Assembly (NCBI GenBank): GCA_003389325.1
Contig: QQVE01000055.1
Span: 186,001 to 250,000 of the forward strand
Origin: Planctomycetota bacterium
Lineage (GTDB): Bacteria; Planctomycetota; Planctomycetia; Pirellulales; PALSA-1355
DNA: 64,000 bases
Direction: 5' to 3'
Made by a program: the position numbers and the translations under genes. Below, piece after piece: positions 38,696-47,433 of the stretch (within the stretch, counting starts at the first letter, position 1; the number at the start of each line of letters is the position of its first letter). The notes under the pieces were generated by a model. The model saw only the letters and a program-made list of their open reading frames with translations, was not told the origin of the DNA and made no database searches.

Positions 38696-40303
38696 ATGCG
38701 TCGCATACAGATCTACGACACCACCTTGCGCGACGGCGCGCAGGGAGAGGGAGTCAACTTCTCCCTGCAGGACAAGCTGCTGGTGACCGAGCGGCTCGAC
38801 CATCTGGGTTTCGACTTCATCGAGGGGGGCTTTCCGGCCTCGAATGAGAAGGACGCCACCTACTTCGCCCGCGCAGCGCAAATGCCGCTCAAGCACGTCA
38901 AGGTGTGTGCCTTCGGCATGACCCGCCGCCGCGGCATCCGCGTCGAGGAAGACCCCGGCATCCGCGCCCTGCTCGACGCCCAAACCGAGGTGATCACCCT
39001 GGTGGGCAAGACCTCGGCCTTTCACGTCACCGAGGTGTTGCGCGTCACGCTCGAAGAAAACCTGGCCATGATCGCCGACAGCGTTCGCCACCTGCGCGAG
39101 GCCGGCCGGCAGGTGATCTACGACGCCGAGCACTTCTTCGACGGCTGGAAGCTCGACCCCGATTACGCGCTGAAGACGGTGCGTGCCGCGGCCGAGGCCG
39201 GCGCGTCGACCGTCGTGATGTGCGATACCAACGGCGGCACGCTGCCCGAGGAAGTCGCCCAGATCACGCGCGACTGCGTCGCCAAGCTATCCGTGCCCGT
39301 GGGCATCCATTGCCACAACGATTGCGAGCTGGCCGTGGCCAACTCGCTGGCCGCCGTCGACGCCGGCGCCGAGCAGGTGCAGGGCACGATCAACGGCGTG
39401 GGCGAGCGCTGCGGCAACGTCGACCTGATCTCGGTGATCGCCAACCTGGCCGTCAAGAAGCAGGGCTACGAAGTGCTCGCCGGCGGCGGCGTCGAGCATC
39501 TCACCGAGCTGTCGCGGTTCGTCTACGAAACGGCCAACATGTGGCTGCGGCCCAATCAGCCGTTCGTCGGCCAAAGCGCGTTTGCCCACAAGGGCGGCAT
39601 GCACGTCCACGCCATCGCTCGGGCCACGTCCAGCTACGAACACATCGCGCCGGAAACGGTGGGCAACGAGCGGCGGATTCTGGTCAGCGAATTGTCCGGT
39701 CGCTCGAACATCATGGCCGCTGTGGGGTCCACCGCCGCCGGGCAGGACAAGGCCGTGATGGATAAGATTCTTGCCCGCGTCGTCGAGTTGGAGAACCAGG
39801 GCTACCAGTTCGAGGCCGCCCAAGGATCGTTCGACCTGCTGGTCAAGCGCGTCACCGGCGAGTTCCGCCCGCACTTCGAGCGGATGCACTTCCGCGTCAA
39901 CGTCGAGGCCGACGCGTCCGACGCCGTGGTGACCGAGGCAACCGTGAAGCTTCGCATCAACGGCACCGTGCGGCACGAAGTGGCCGAAGGAGACGGCCCG
40001 GTCAATGCTTTGGACGCCGCCCTGCGAAAGGCCTTAAACGGCCACTTCCCGAACCTGGCCGGAATGCAGCTTGTCGATTACAAGGTACGCGTCATCAACT
40101 CCGAGGCCGGCACCGCCGCCGGCGTGCGGGTGTTCATCGAAAGCCGCGACGACCATGAGGTGTGGGGCACCGTGGGCGTCAGCGAGAACGTGATCGAGGC
40201 CAGTTGGATCGCGCTGGTCGACAGCATCGAGTACAAGCTGTACAAGGACGAGCGCGGCGCCTCGGCCAGCCAATCGGCCGGAGCCCAGCCAGTGGCGACC
40301 TAG
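38696..40303 (+). CDS. cimA: Citramalate synthase (2-isopropylmalate synthase family)
   Basis: A 535-residue enzyme of the LeuA/CimA family that condenses a 2-oxo acid with acetyl-CoA. The catalytic barrel shows YDTTLRDGAQGEGVNFS with the metal-binding Asp, GFDFIEGGFPASNEKD, CDTNGGTLPEE, and the metal pair in IHCHNDCELAVANS. The motif VIYDAEHFFDGWKLDPDYAL and the VNFSLQDKL start point to the citramalate (pyruvate) subfamily over leuA. The C-terminal domain (about 385-515) is the LeuA allosteric type. Citramalate leads to 2-oxobutyrate and isoleucine without threonine. The Ile-coded leader upstream supports this. The substrate choice is inferred, not proven. Confidence 0.9.
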   Translation: MRRIQIYDTTLRDGAQGEGVNFSLQDKLLVTERLDHLGFDFIEGGFPASNEKDATYFARAAQMPLKHVKVCAFGMTRRRGIRVEEDPGIRALLDAQTEVITLVGKTSAFHVTEVLRVTLEENLAMIADSVRHLREAGRQVIYDAEHFFDGWKLDPDYALKTVRAAAEAGASTVVMCDTNGGTLPEEVAQITRDCVAKLSVPVGIHCHNDCELAVANSLAAVDAGAEQVQGTINGVGERCGNVDLISVIANLAVKKQGYEVLAGGGVEHLTELSRFVYETANMWLRPNQPFVGQSAFAHKGGMHVHAIARATSSYEHIAPETVGNERRILVSELSGRSNIMAAVGSTAAGQDKAVMDKILARVVELENQGYQFEAAQGSFDLLVKRVTGEFRPHFERMHFRVNVEADASDAVVTEATVKLRINGTVRHEVAEGDGPVNALDAALRKALNGHFPNLAGMQLVDYKVRVINSEAGTAAGVRVFIESRDDHEVWGTVGVSENVIEASWIALVDSIEYKLYKDERGASASQSAGAQPVAT

Positions 40304-40405
40304 GGACCCGGCGTCCCGACTAGCAGGGCGAAAGTTGCGCTGTTTGCCGAGGCGCTGTAGCGGTAAAATCCTGGAATTGCACGCCCCGCCGCGGGCTCAC
40401 CCGTC

Positions 40406-40481
40406 ACTAGCCCGAAGCGCAAGCGAGGGTCGTTCGCCGAACCATCGAGTGCCTTCTCCCTCGCTCGCGCTTCGGGCTAGT
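40406..40481. repeat. Interspersed inverted repeat, copy 2
   Basis: The left arm reads ACTAGCCCGAAGCGC then AAGCGAGGG. The right arm reads CCCTCGCTCGCGC then TTCGGGCTAGT. They are reverse complements over 24 bases with one mismatch, around a 26-28-base centre. The same arms occur at 34814-34881. It lies between cimA and valS. Confidence 0.87.
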
Positions 40482-40547
40482 AGCGACGGCGAATGATCCC
40501 GTGTGGGAACAATCGCACCAACCTCCCTCATCCCCAGACTGCCCGAC

Positions 40548-43500
40548 ATGTCGACCGAATTGGCCCAAGAGCTTCCCAAGCAATACGACCACCAGGCGGC
40601 CCAGGACCGCTGGTACCCGTTCTGGAAACAGGCGGGCTATTTCCACAGCGAGCCCGATCCGAAGCGCAAGCCGTTTACGATCGTCATCCCCCCGCCCAAC
40701 GTGACCGGCGCCCTGCACCTGGGCCACGCGCTGAACAACACGCTGCAAGACATTCTCGTGCGCTGGCGGCGGATGCAGGGCTACAACACGCTCTGGATGC
40801 CCGGCACCGATCATGCCGGCATCGCCACGCAGGCGGTCGTGGAGAAGCGGCTGCTGCAGGAAGAGAACAAGACGCGCCACGACCTGGGACGCCCCGCGCT
40901 GGTCGAGCGCATCTGGGCCTGGAAGGAAGACTACGAGGCCCGCATTCTCGGCCAGCTCGAGCGGATGGGCGCCAGTTGCGACTGGGACCGCACCCGCTTC
41001 ACGCTCGACCCCGTCTGCGCCCGCGCCGTGCGTCACACGTTTTATCGTCTGTTCAAAGACGGCTTGATCTATCGCGGCACGCGGCTGGTGAACTGGGACA
41101 CGCACCTGCAAACCGCGGTCAGCGACGACGAGGTGACACACGAAACAATCAGCGGCCACTTCTTTCACTTTCGCTATCCCGTGATCGACCCCCAGGCCGG
41201 CGAACCGAAGTTTGTGGCGCTGGCCACCACGCGGCCCGAGACGATGCTGGGCGATACGGCCGTGGCCGTGCACCCCGACCCGGCCGCGGCGCTGGCGAAG
41301 GTGGAGAGCGACCTGCAAGCGCAGCTCGCCACGGCGGCGGAAAAGGAAAAGCCGGCTCTGCAAGCGCGGCTCGACGAATTGGCCGAGCGGCGGAAGAACC
41401 TGCTGCCGCGGCTCGAACAACTGCGCGACCTGGCCGCCGCGGGGCGCAAGGTGCGGCTGCCGCTGCTCGATCGCGAGATTCCGCTGGTGGCCGACGAGTG
41501 GGCCAAGCCCGAGTTGGGCAGCGGCTGCGTGAAGATCACGCCGGCCCACGACCCCAACGACTACGAGGTCGGCCTGCGGCAGAGCCTGCCGATGATCAAC
41601 ATCCTCAACCCCGACGGCACGCTCAACGAGAACGCGGGTCCTTATCAGGGCCTCACCATTCCCGATGCCCGCGAAAAGGTGGTGCACGACATCGACGGCC
41701 TCAAGCTGCTGGAAAAGATCGAGGACCGCGAGATCGAGCTTGCGCACTCCGACCGCTCGAAGACGCCGATCGAGCCCTACCTGGCCGACCAGTGGTTCGT
41801 GAAGATGGACCAGTTGGCCCAAAGCGCCATGGACGCGGTGAGCGACGGCCGCGTGAAGATCGTGCCGCCGCGTTACGCCCGCGGCTACCTTGACTGGCTG
41901 GGCGAAAAGCGCGATTGGCCCGTCAGCCGCCAGTTGTGGTGGGGGCATCAGATTCCCATCTGGTACGCGCCCACCGCCAGCGAGGCCGACCTGAAGAAGG
42001 CCTTCGCCACGCGCGACGACGTGTGTTGGCATCGCGACGAAGAGCACGATCAATGGCTCATCTGTGTGCTCGAAGGCGAACTGCCCGAGAACGCCGTGCC
42101 GGGTCACAAGCTCACTCGCGAAGTCGACGTGCTCGATACCTGGTTCAGCTCGGGCCTGTGGCCGCACTCCACGCTCGGCTGGCCGGACCAGACGCCCGAG
42201 CTCGAACACTACTATCCCACCAGCACGCTGATCACCAGCCGCGACATCATCACGCTGTGGGTGGCGCGGATGGTGCTGTTGGGCCTGTACAACGTGGGCG
42301 AGGTGCCGTTTCACGACGTGTTCATCCACCCCAAGATTCTCGACGGCTACGGCGAAACCATGTCGAAGTCGAAGGGCAACGGCGTGGACCCGCTCGACGT
42401 GATCGACAAGTTCGGCGCCGATTCGCTCCGCTTTGGGCTGGCCTACATGACCACCGAAACGCAGGACGCGCGGATGCCGGTGGAATTCGAGTGTCCCCAC
42501 TGTCAGACGCTGATCGAGCAGACCAAGATCAACCGCGTGCTGCCGCGCATCGATTGCCCCAAGTGCGGCAAGCATTTTTCCACGCAATGGGCCAGCAAGC
42601 CCGAAGACCGCGAGCTGCCCCGGGCCGCCGTGGTGAGCGAGCGCTTCGAACTGGGGCGCAACTTCTGCAACAAGCTGTGGAACGCCGCCCGATTTGCGCT
42701 GTTGAACCTGGAAGGCTACGAAGCTGCGCCGGTGAAGGACAAGGACCTGGCCGTCGAAGACCGCTGGATCTTGAGCCGGCTTTCCACCGTGACCGCCGAA
42801 ACGAACGACGCGCTGGAAGGTTATCGCTACGGCGACGCCGCTCGGGTGCTGTACGACTTTGCCTGGAACGAGTTCTGCAGCTTTTATCTCGAGATGGCCA
42901 AGGGCCGCTTGCAGGACGAGGCTTCGCGCCCGGTGGCGCAGCGGGTGCTGGCGCACACGCTCGACGTGCTGGTGCGGCTGCTGCATCCGATGGTGCCCTT
43001 CATTGCCGAGGAAATCTGGCAGCGGCTCGCCCAGGCCGCTCCCAAGCGCGGACTCGAGTCGCCCGAGCCGGCGGCCGAGAGCGTGATGATCGCCGCCTGG
43101 CCGGAAGCCGTGGCCCAGCGGCGCGATCCGCAGATCGAGGCCCGCTTCGCGCAGTTTCAGGAGGTGCTCAAGGGACTGCGCGACGTGCGCAGCCGGCAGA
43201 ACATTCCCCCTAAGTCCCGCATGTCGTTTGCCGTGCGTGCCGACGCGGATACCGCGGCCTTGCTCAAGCCGATGGAGCCGTACTTCGAGTCGATGGCCGG
43301 TGCCGCGGCCACGGCCTGGGGCAGCGACGTCGAGGCCCCGCCCACCAGCGCCTCGTTTCGTGCAGCCGGAGCCGAGGTATTTGTCGATCTGGCCGAACAT
43401 ATCGACGTCGACGCTGAAATCGCCCGGCAGCAGAAGGAGCTCAAGCGGCTGGCCGGCGCGATTACGGGCAAAGAGAAGCAATTGGCCAACGAGAATTTCA

Positions 43501-43616
43501 TCAAGCGGGCTCCCGCCGCGGTGATCGAGAAGGAGCGCGCGGCCCTGGCTCAATTGCAGGAACTGCAATCCGCCACCGAAGCGGCGCTCGATAAGCTGCA
43601 ATCGGCACAGAAGTAG
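40548..43616 (+). CDS. valS: Valyl-tRNA synthetase
   Basis: A class I aminoacyl-tRNA synthetase of 1022 residues that charges tRNA-Val and edits threonine. The catalytic fold has the HIGH-type motif PPNVTGALHLGHALNN and the KMSKS-type MSKSKGNGVDPLD near residue 605. The editing domain contains a helical insertion of about 60 residues (about 243-305; rich in AEKEKPALQARLDELAERR), and the region after KMSKS carries a zinc-ribbon-like insert CPHC...DCPKCGKHF (about 649-675). Normal ValRS has neither in this form. The C-terminal coiled coil (LARQQKELKRLAGAITGKEKQ) is present. The ATG at 40548 was preferred to a GTG at 40503; neither has a good ribosome-binding site. Confidence 0.95.
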   Translation: MSTELAQELPKQYDHQAAQDRWYPFWKQAGYFHSEPDPKRKPFTIVIPPPNVTGALHLGHALNNTLQDILVRWRRMQGYNTLWMPGTDHAGIATQAVVEKRLLQEENKTRHDLGRPALVERIWAWKEDYEARILGQLERMGASCDWDRTRFTLDPVCARAVRHTFYRLFKDGLIYRGTRLVNWDTHLQTAVSDDEVTHETISGHFFHFRYPVIDPQAGEPKFVALATTRPETMLGDTAVAVHPDPAAALAKVESDLQAQLATAAEKEKPALQARLDELAERRKNLLPRLEQLRDLAAAGRKVRLPLLDREIPLVADEWAKPELGSGCVKITPAHDPNDYEVGLRQSLPMINILNPDGTLNENAGPYQGLTIPDAREKVVHDIDGLKLLEKIEDREIELAHSDRSKTPIEPYLADQWFVKMDQLAQSAMDAVSDGRVKIVPPRYARGYLDWLGEKRDWPVSRQLWWGHQIPIWYAPTASEADLKKAFATRDDVCWHRDEEHDQWLICVLEGELPENAVPGHKLTREVDVLDTWFSSGLWPHSTLGWPDQTPELEHYYPTSTLITSRDIITLWVARMVLLGLYNVGEVPFHDVFIHPKILDGYGETMSKSKGNGVDPLDVIDKFGADSLRFGLAYMTTETQDARMPVEFECPHCQTLIEQTKINRVLPRIDCPKCGKHFSTQWASKPEDRELPRAAVVSERFELGRNFCNKLWNAARFALLNLEGYEAAPVKDKDLAVEDRWILSRLSTVTAETNDALEGYRYGDAARVLYDFAWNEFCSFYLEMAKGRLQDEASRPVAQRVLAHTLDVLVRLLHPMVPFIAEEIWQRLAQAAPKRGLESPEPAAESVMIAAWPEAVAQRRDPQIEARFAQFQEVLKGLRDVRSRQNIPPKSRMSFAVRADADTAALLKPMEPYFESMAGAAATAWGSDVEAPPTSASFRAAGAEVFVDLAEHIDVDAEIARQQKELKRLAGAITGKEKQLANENFIKRAPAAVIEKERAALAQLQELQSATEAALDKLQSAQK

Positions 43617-43632
43617 CACGGCGCTGGCAAGA

Positions 43633-43647
43633 CGAGAATGATTCTCG
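43633..43647. promoter_or_regulatory. Fur-like 7-1-7 palindrome
   Basis: CGAGAAT-G-ATTCTCG is a perfect 15-base palindrome of the 7-1-7 kind used by Fur-family repressors (TGATAATNATTATCA). It lies 116 bases before the DUF151 start, with a TATAAT string at 43711-43716 between them. No -35 box matches the TATAAT at normal spacing. A terminator role after valS is an alternative. Confidence 0.4.
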
Positions 43648-43763
43648 CTTGACGCCGGGCGACGGCTTGCTCTTTTTTCTCGCCTCTAGCCCCTCGGCGT
43701 CGGCGCCATCTATAATCGAGGCATCGTCATTCATCCCCGGGTTAACTGGGAAAGGCACCGCAT

Positions 43764-44171
43764 ATGCCGGTCCACATGGAGCTTTCGCGGATCATTATCA
43801 GCGAAATCAACGATCAACAAGTGATCTACCTCAAGGAAGTCGACGGGGAGCGGACCTTTCCGATTCTGATCGGCATCTTCGAAGCCACGAGCATCGATCG
43901 CCGGGTCAAGCAGCACACTTCGCCCCGGCCGCTGACGCACGACCTGCTGGTGAACATCGTCGAGAACCTGGGGGCCGAGCTGCAGGACGTCGTCATCAGC
44001 GAGCTGCGCGAGCATACCTACTTCGCCAAACTGCGGGTGCGGCACGAGGGCGAGCTGATCGAAGTCGACGCGCGCCCCTCCGACGCCATCGCCGTGGCCG
44101 TCACCTGCGACCCCCAATTGCCCATCTACGTCAGCGAAGAAGTGCTCAACGACGTGTTGGGCGAGCCGTAG
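43764..44171 (+). CDS. Bifunctional nuclease (DUF151) family protein
   Basis: A 135-residue protein of the DUF151 family, small nucleases known in bacteria and plants. The signature is seen throughout: ELSRIIISEINDQQVIYLKEVDGERTFPILIGIFEATSI, RPLTHDLLVNIVENLGAEL, YFAKLRV and ARPSDAIAVAV. The last motif with Arg, Ser and Asp is typical. GGGAAAGG precedes the ATG. It stands alone between valS and a PI-PLC-like gene. A Fur-like palindrome and a TATAAT box lie upstream. The natural substrate is not known. Confidence 0.92.
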   Translation: MPVHMELSRIIISEINDQQVIYLKEVDGERTFPILIGIFEATSIDRRVKQHTSPRPLTHDLLVNIVENLGAELQDVVISELREHTYFAKLRVRHEGELIEVDARPSDAIAVAVTCDPQLPIYVSEEVLNDVLGEP

Positions 44172-44224
44172 GCGGCACGCCGGTTCACCGAAAACGCGCG
44201 CCTTCGTCGGCGCGAGTCTCCACG

Positions 44225-45229
44225 ATGCAAACGATCGCCCGCCTTGCGTTCCTACTGACGCTGCTTGCCTGTTTTTGTGCGCGTTTCGCGACGGCGGCCG
44301 ATCCGCCGGCCGTCCACGACCTGCGGATGAACCAGGTGCAGGTCATCGGCACGCACAACAGCTATCACGTGCGCGAAGAGCCGCTCACCAGCCCGCGGGG
44401 CCGCACGCTCAACTACACGCACCCGCCGCTCGACGTGCAGCTCGATCGCGGCGTGCGAAGCTTCGAGCTCGACCTGTACGTGCGCAAGGGCAACTTCGAG
44501 GTATTCCACATCCCGATCATCGACGAGGGCACGACCTTCCGCCAGTTGACCGACGGGCTGGCCACCGTGCGAAAGTGGTCCGAGGCGCATCCCGACCACG
44601 TGCCGATCTCGTTTCTATTCGAGCTGAAGCGCAACGGCGCGCAGCTCGATAGCTCGCTCGAGGACGTCAACGCCGCGGTTCTCGACAAGCTCGACGAAGT
44701 GCTCCGCTCGAGCTTTGCCGAGGGCCAGATCCTCACGCCCGACGACGTGCGCGGCGAAGCATCGACCCTGCGCGACGCGGTCACCGGCCGCGGCTGGCCC
44801 ACGCTGGACGAGGCTCGCGGCAAGGTGTTCTTCATCCTGCACGACCAAGGCGCCCAGCGCGCCGCCTACACCAAGGGCCATCCGTCGCTCGAGGCCCGCG
44901 TGATGTTCGTCCGCTCGGACGAGTCGCGCGACGACGCGGCCACGCTGGTGATGGACGGTCCCAACGATCCCGACATTCCGCGGCTGGCCAAGGCGGGCTA
45001 CTACATTCGCACCCGCGCCGATTCGAGCCTCGAAGTCGAGTCGCCCCGTCAGCCGGCCCGCCGCGACGCGGCCTTCGCCAGCGGCGCCCACATCATCAGC
45101 ACCGACTTCCCCACCGGCGAGAAGGATGCCGACACCGGCTACCTCGTCGAGTTCCCCGGCCAAGCGCCCGCCCGGGTCAATCCGGTCAACGGGCCCGAAG
45201 CGCTGCGGGGACAGACGTTGCAGGAGTAG
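44225..45229 (+). CDS. Secreted Ca2+-dependent PI-PLC-like phosphodiesterase
   Basis: A 334-residue exported protein. Residues 1-28 form a signal peptide (IARLAFLLTLLACFCARFATAAD). The mature chain has the TIM-barrel PI-PLC-X / glycerophosphodiester phosphodiesterase look: QVQVIGTHNSYH with catalytic His, QLDRGVRSFELDLYV with metal Glu-Asp, EVFHIPIIDEGT with the second His, and SFLFELKRNG. This matches the Ca2+-dependent phosphoinositide phospholipase C family common in environmental bacteria. It may attack lipid head groups outside the cytoplasm. The physiological lipid is unknown. No strong ribosome-binding site; start fixed by the signal peptide. Confidence 0.85.
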   Translation: MQTIARLAFLLTLLACFCARFATAADPPAVHDLRMNQVQVIGTHNSYHVREEPLTSPRGRTLNYTHPPLDVQLDRGVRSFELDLYVRKGNFEVFHIPIIDEGTTFRQLTDGLATVRKWSEAHPDHVPISFLFELKRNGAQLDSSLEDVNAAVLDKLDEVLRSSFAEGQILTPDDVRGEASTLRDAVTGRGWPTLDEARGKVFFILHDQGAQRAAYTKGHPSLEARVMFVRSDESRDDAATLVMDGPNDPDIPRLAKAGYYIRTRADSSLEVESPRQPARRDAAFASGAHIISTDFPTGEKDADTGYLVEFPGQAPARVNPVNGPEALRGQTLQE

Positions 45230-45240
45230 TAAGGCGGCTG

Positions 45241-45837
45241 TCAGCGGCATCCGTCGAGACGTTGTCGCACCGCTCGTACCAGTGCCGCGCCTGAGTCTCT
45301 CGCAAACCGTCGCTGCAGCCGGCGAGCGAGCGGATATCCGATCCAGACCATGAAGTGGTTTGGCCGCGAAAACGCCAGGATGTCGTAGGTCACGCGGTCG
45401 GACGAGCGGTCCCATTCGATTAGGAACCTCTCTTCCCCCGACTCGGCATGGCCGGGCAGCGTGCCGTAGGCAAAACCGAATCGGCGCGACGGCCCGTCGT
45501 CGTCGGCGACGTACACGATTCGACATGCGTTGAGCCACCAGATCCCTGAGGCACGAGCGATAACAGCGACGACGGCACCCGGCGCCAGGCGTTTCGGTGG
45601 CGAGCACACTTGCAGCCAGCCAAGTCGGAAGTGCTCCCAACATTCCAATGCCGTCCGGGCGGCACGAAAGGCCGATTCTCCTTCGCCCACGAGGACGCGC
45701 GTTCGGTCGACCACGTACCCCGACGGCAGCCCAGGTGATGACGTCGAACCGACGCCGTCGTACGCGAAACGGAGGGTTTCCTGCGTTTCGAGAAACGAAC
45801 GCACCGTGCTGGGATGTGGTTTGCAAAGAGACAACAC
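45241..45837 (-). CDS. DUF1990 family protein
   Basis: A 198-residue soluble protein. It matches the DUF1990 pattern: FAYDGVGSTSSPGLPSGYVVDRTRVLVGEGESAF, then WEHFRLGW, RIVYVADDDGPSRRFGFAYGTLPGHAESGEERF with the hallmark YGTLPGH and GEERF, and ending AFSRPNHF...GYPLARRLQRRF. The family is widespread in bacteria and plants and has no known function; it may belong to a lipid- or START-like fold. The start at 45837 has no clear ribosome-binding site. It converges on the PI-PLC-like gene with a gap of 11 bases. Confidence 0.88.
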   Translation of the reverse strand: MLSLCKPHPSTVRSFLETQETLRFAYDGVGSTSSPGLPSGYVVDRTRVLVGEGESAFRAARTALECWEHFRLGWLQVCSPPKRLAPGAVVAVIARASGIWWLNACRIVYVADDDGPSRRFGFAYGTLPGHAESGEERFLIEWDRSSDRVTYDILAFSRPNHFMVWIGYPLARRLQRRFARDSGAALVRAVRQRLDGCR

Positions 45838-45950
45838 GTCAGTTGAAACTTCTTCGATCTAGCGAGACTGACGGAGAAGTGGGATCCCCATACAGGTGAA
45901 ACCGCGAACGCCAATTGTCGATCACGCCGGTCCCGTGTAGCTCAGCTCGG

Positions 45951-47282
45951 CTAGGCTTCCGCGGGCGGTGCATCGGAGTTTTCGATGCGACACAGGTAGG
46001 CCTCCTGCACGAGCACGTCCCGCGTCTTGCGCACGACGATGCGCCAGGCGCCGGATTCGATCTCGTCGCCGCCCTGCGGGGGTCGTCCCAGGCGTTCGAC
46101 GATCCAGTCGTTGAGGGTGTAGATCGGCTTTTCGCCCGAAGCCTGCAAGTCAATTCCCGTTTTCTCGCGCAACTGGCTGAGCGAGACGAAGCCGCCGGCG
46201 ATCCAACCCAGCGCAGCCCGATTCAAGTACGTCGGCATGCGGTCGAACTCATCGTGGATCTCGCCGACCAGTTCCTCCAGAATGTCCTCCAGCGTGATCA
46301 TGCCAATGGTCTTGCCGCGGTGCTGCACCAGCGCAATGTGATTGCGCTCGCGAATCAAGTGTTCCAGGCAATCGGCCACCGATGCGTCGGCGTCCAGAAT
46401 GCGCAAGTCGCGCAGCAGTCTTCGCAGCGAGGGATCGTGCGGTGCGAGGCGCAGCGCCGCGACGATGTCCTTGAAGTTCACGTAGCCGATGATTCGCTGG
46501 GCATTGCCCGGCTCCTCGGTAACCGGATACCGCGTGTGCATTCCCAAGTGGGCGGCCACCAGCGCCTCGGAGAGGGTTTGGTCTGCCGATAGCATGCCGA
46601 TGTACTCGACGGGAAGCATGATTCGCCGTAGCGGCGTGGCGGCCAACCGCGAGGCACTGACGATGATGCCCTCTTCGCGGTGGCCGATCAGCCGTGACAT
46701 CCGCGCCGTGGCGGCCGCCCCGCGCAGTTCCTGGATCGCCGTTTCTTGTGCGGCCCCTTGCTCGGATCTCCGCCCCCATCGGCTCAACGCGACGATCCAC
46801 GTGACGGCCGACTCGAGAATCCACACCGCGGGCCAGACACTGTACGAAAACCATTGCATGGCCGGCGACAGCCGCAGGCAGACCCATTCCTGATTCCGCA
46901 GGGCGAAGACCTTCGGCACAAGCTCGCCAAACATGATCGTCAGCACCGTCAACGGGGCGACGACCAGGGCGATCGCCAGGAACCGGGCAGCCCCGCCGGA
47001 GACGCCCCACTCGCGCAGCAGCGGCTCGATCGATTCCTCCGCCCCCGCGCCGCCGGTGGCGGCCGCCGTGGCTCCCACCAGCGTGATGCCGAGCTGCACC
47101 ACGGCAAGACTGGCCTCCATCTTCTCCTTCATGCGCAGGGCCGCCGCGGCACCGCGCCGATGTTGACCGGCCAGCGTGTGCAGGCGCGCCAAGCCAATCG
47201 AGGCCAGGGCGATCTCGTACGCCGCGAAAACGCCGTTGATGGCGATCATCGCGACGATGACGACCAGTTCTATCGTCCACAT
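45951..47282 (-). CDS. CNNM/CorC-type (UPF0053) transporter with CBS domains
   Basis: A 443-residue membrane protein of the hemolysin/CorC/CNNM group linked to Mg2+ and Co2+ efflux. Residues 1-200 are the DUF21 transmembrane domain with GVFAAYEIALASIG and GELVPKVFALRN. Two CBS domains follow (about 215-340; MLPVEYIGMLSADQTLSEAL, VQHRGKTIGMITLEDILEELVGEIHDEFD). The C-terminal CorC/HlyC domain (about 350-440) ends it. The start at 47282 fits the first helix; no strong ribosome-binding site. It neighbours a Ca2+-type P-ATPase on the same strand, giving two divalent-cation systems together. Confidence 0.92.
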   Translation of the reverse strand: MWTIELVVIVAMIAINGVFAAYEIALASIGLARLHTLAGQHRRGAAAALRMKEKMEASLAVVQLGITLVGATAAATGGAGAEESIEPLLREWGVSGGAARFLAIALVVAPLTVLTIMFGELVPKVFALRNQEWVCLRLSPAMQWFSYSVWPAVWILESAVTWIVALSRWGRRSEQGAAQETAIQELRGAAATARMSRLIGHREEGIIVSASRLAATPLRRIMLPVEYIGMLSADQTLSEALVAAHLGMHTRYPVTEEPGNAQRIIGYVNFKDIVAALRLAPHDPSLRRLLRDLRILDADASVADCLEHLIRERNHIALVQHRGKTIGMITLEDILEELVGEIHDEFDRMPTYLNRAALGWIAGGFVSLSQLREKTGIDLQASGEKPIYTLNDWIVERLGRPPQGGDEIESGAWRIVVRKTRDVLVQEAYLCRIENSDAPPAEA

Positions 47283-47433
47283 GGTGCTGCCGGTGAAATG
47301 CGGGCCCCCGTCTCCCGAAACGCTGCGGCGGTTCGCAGGCCGGGGAAACACAAGCATACTGACGGGGACCCTGATTCAAAACCGCTCCGGCGGATCGGCC
47401 GCCCGAACGATCGGTGACGCGACGGCCCGGCCC

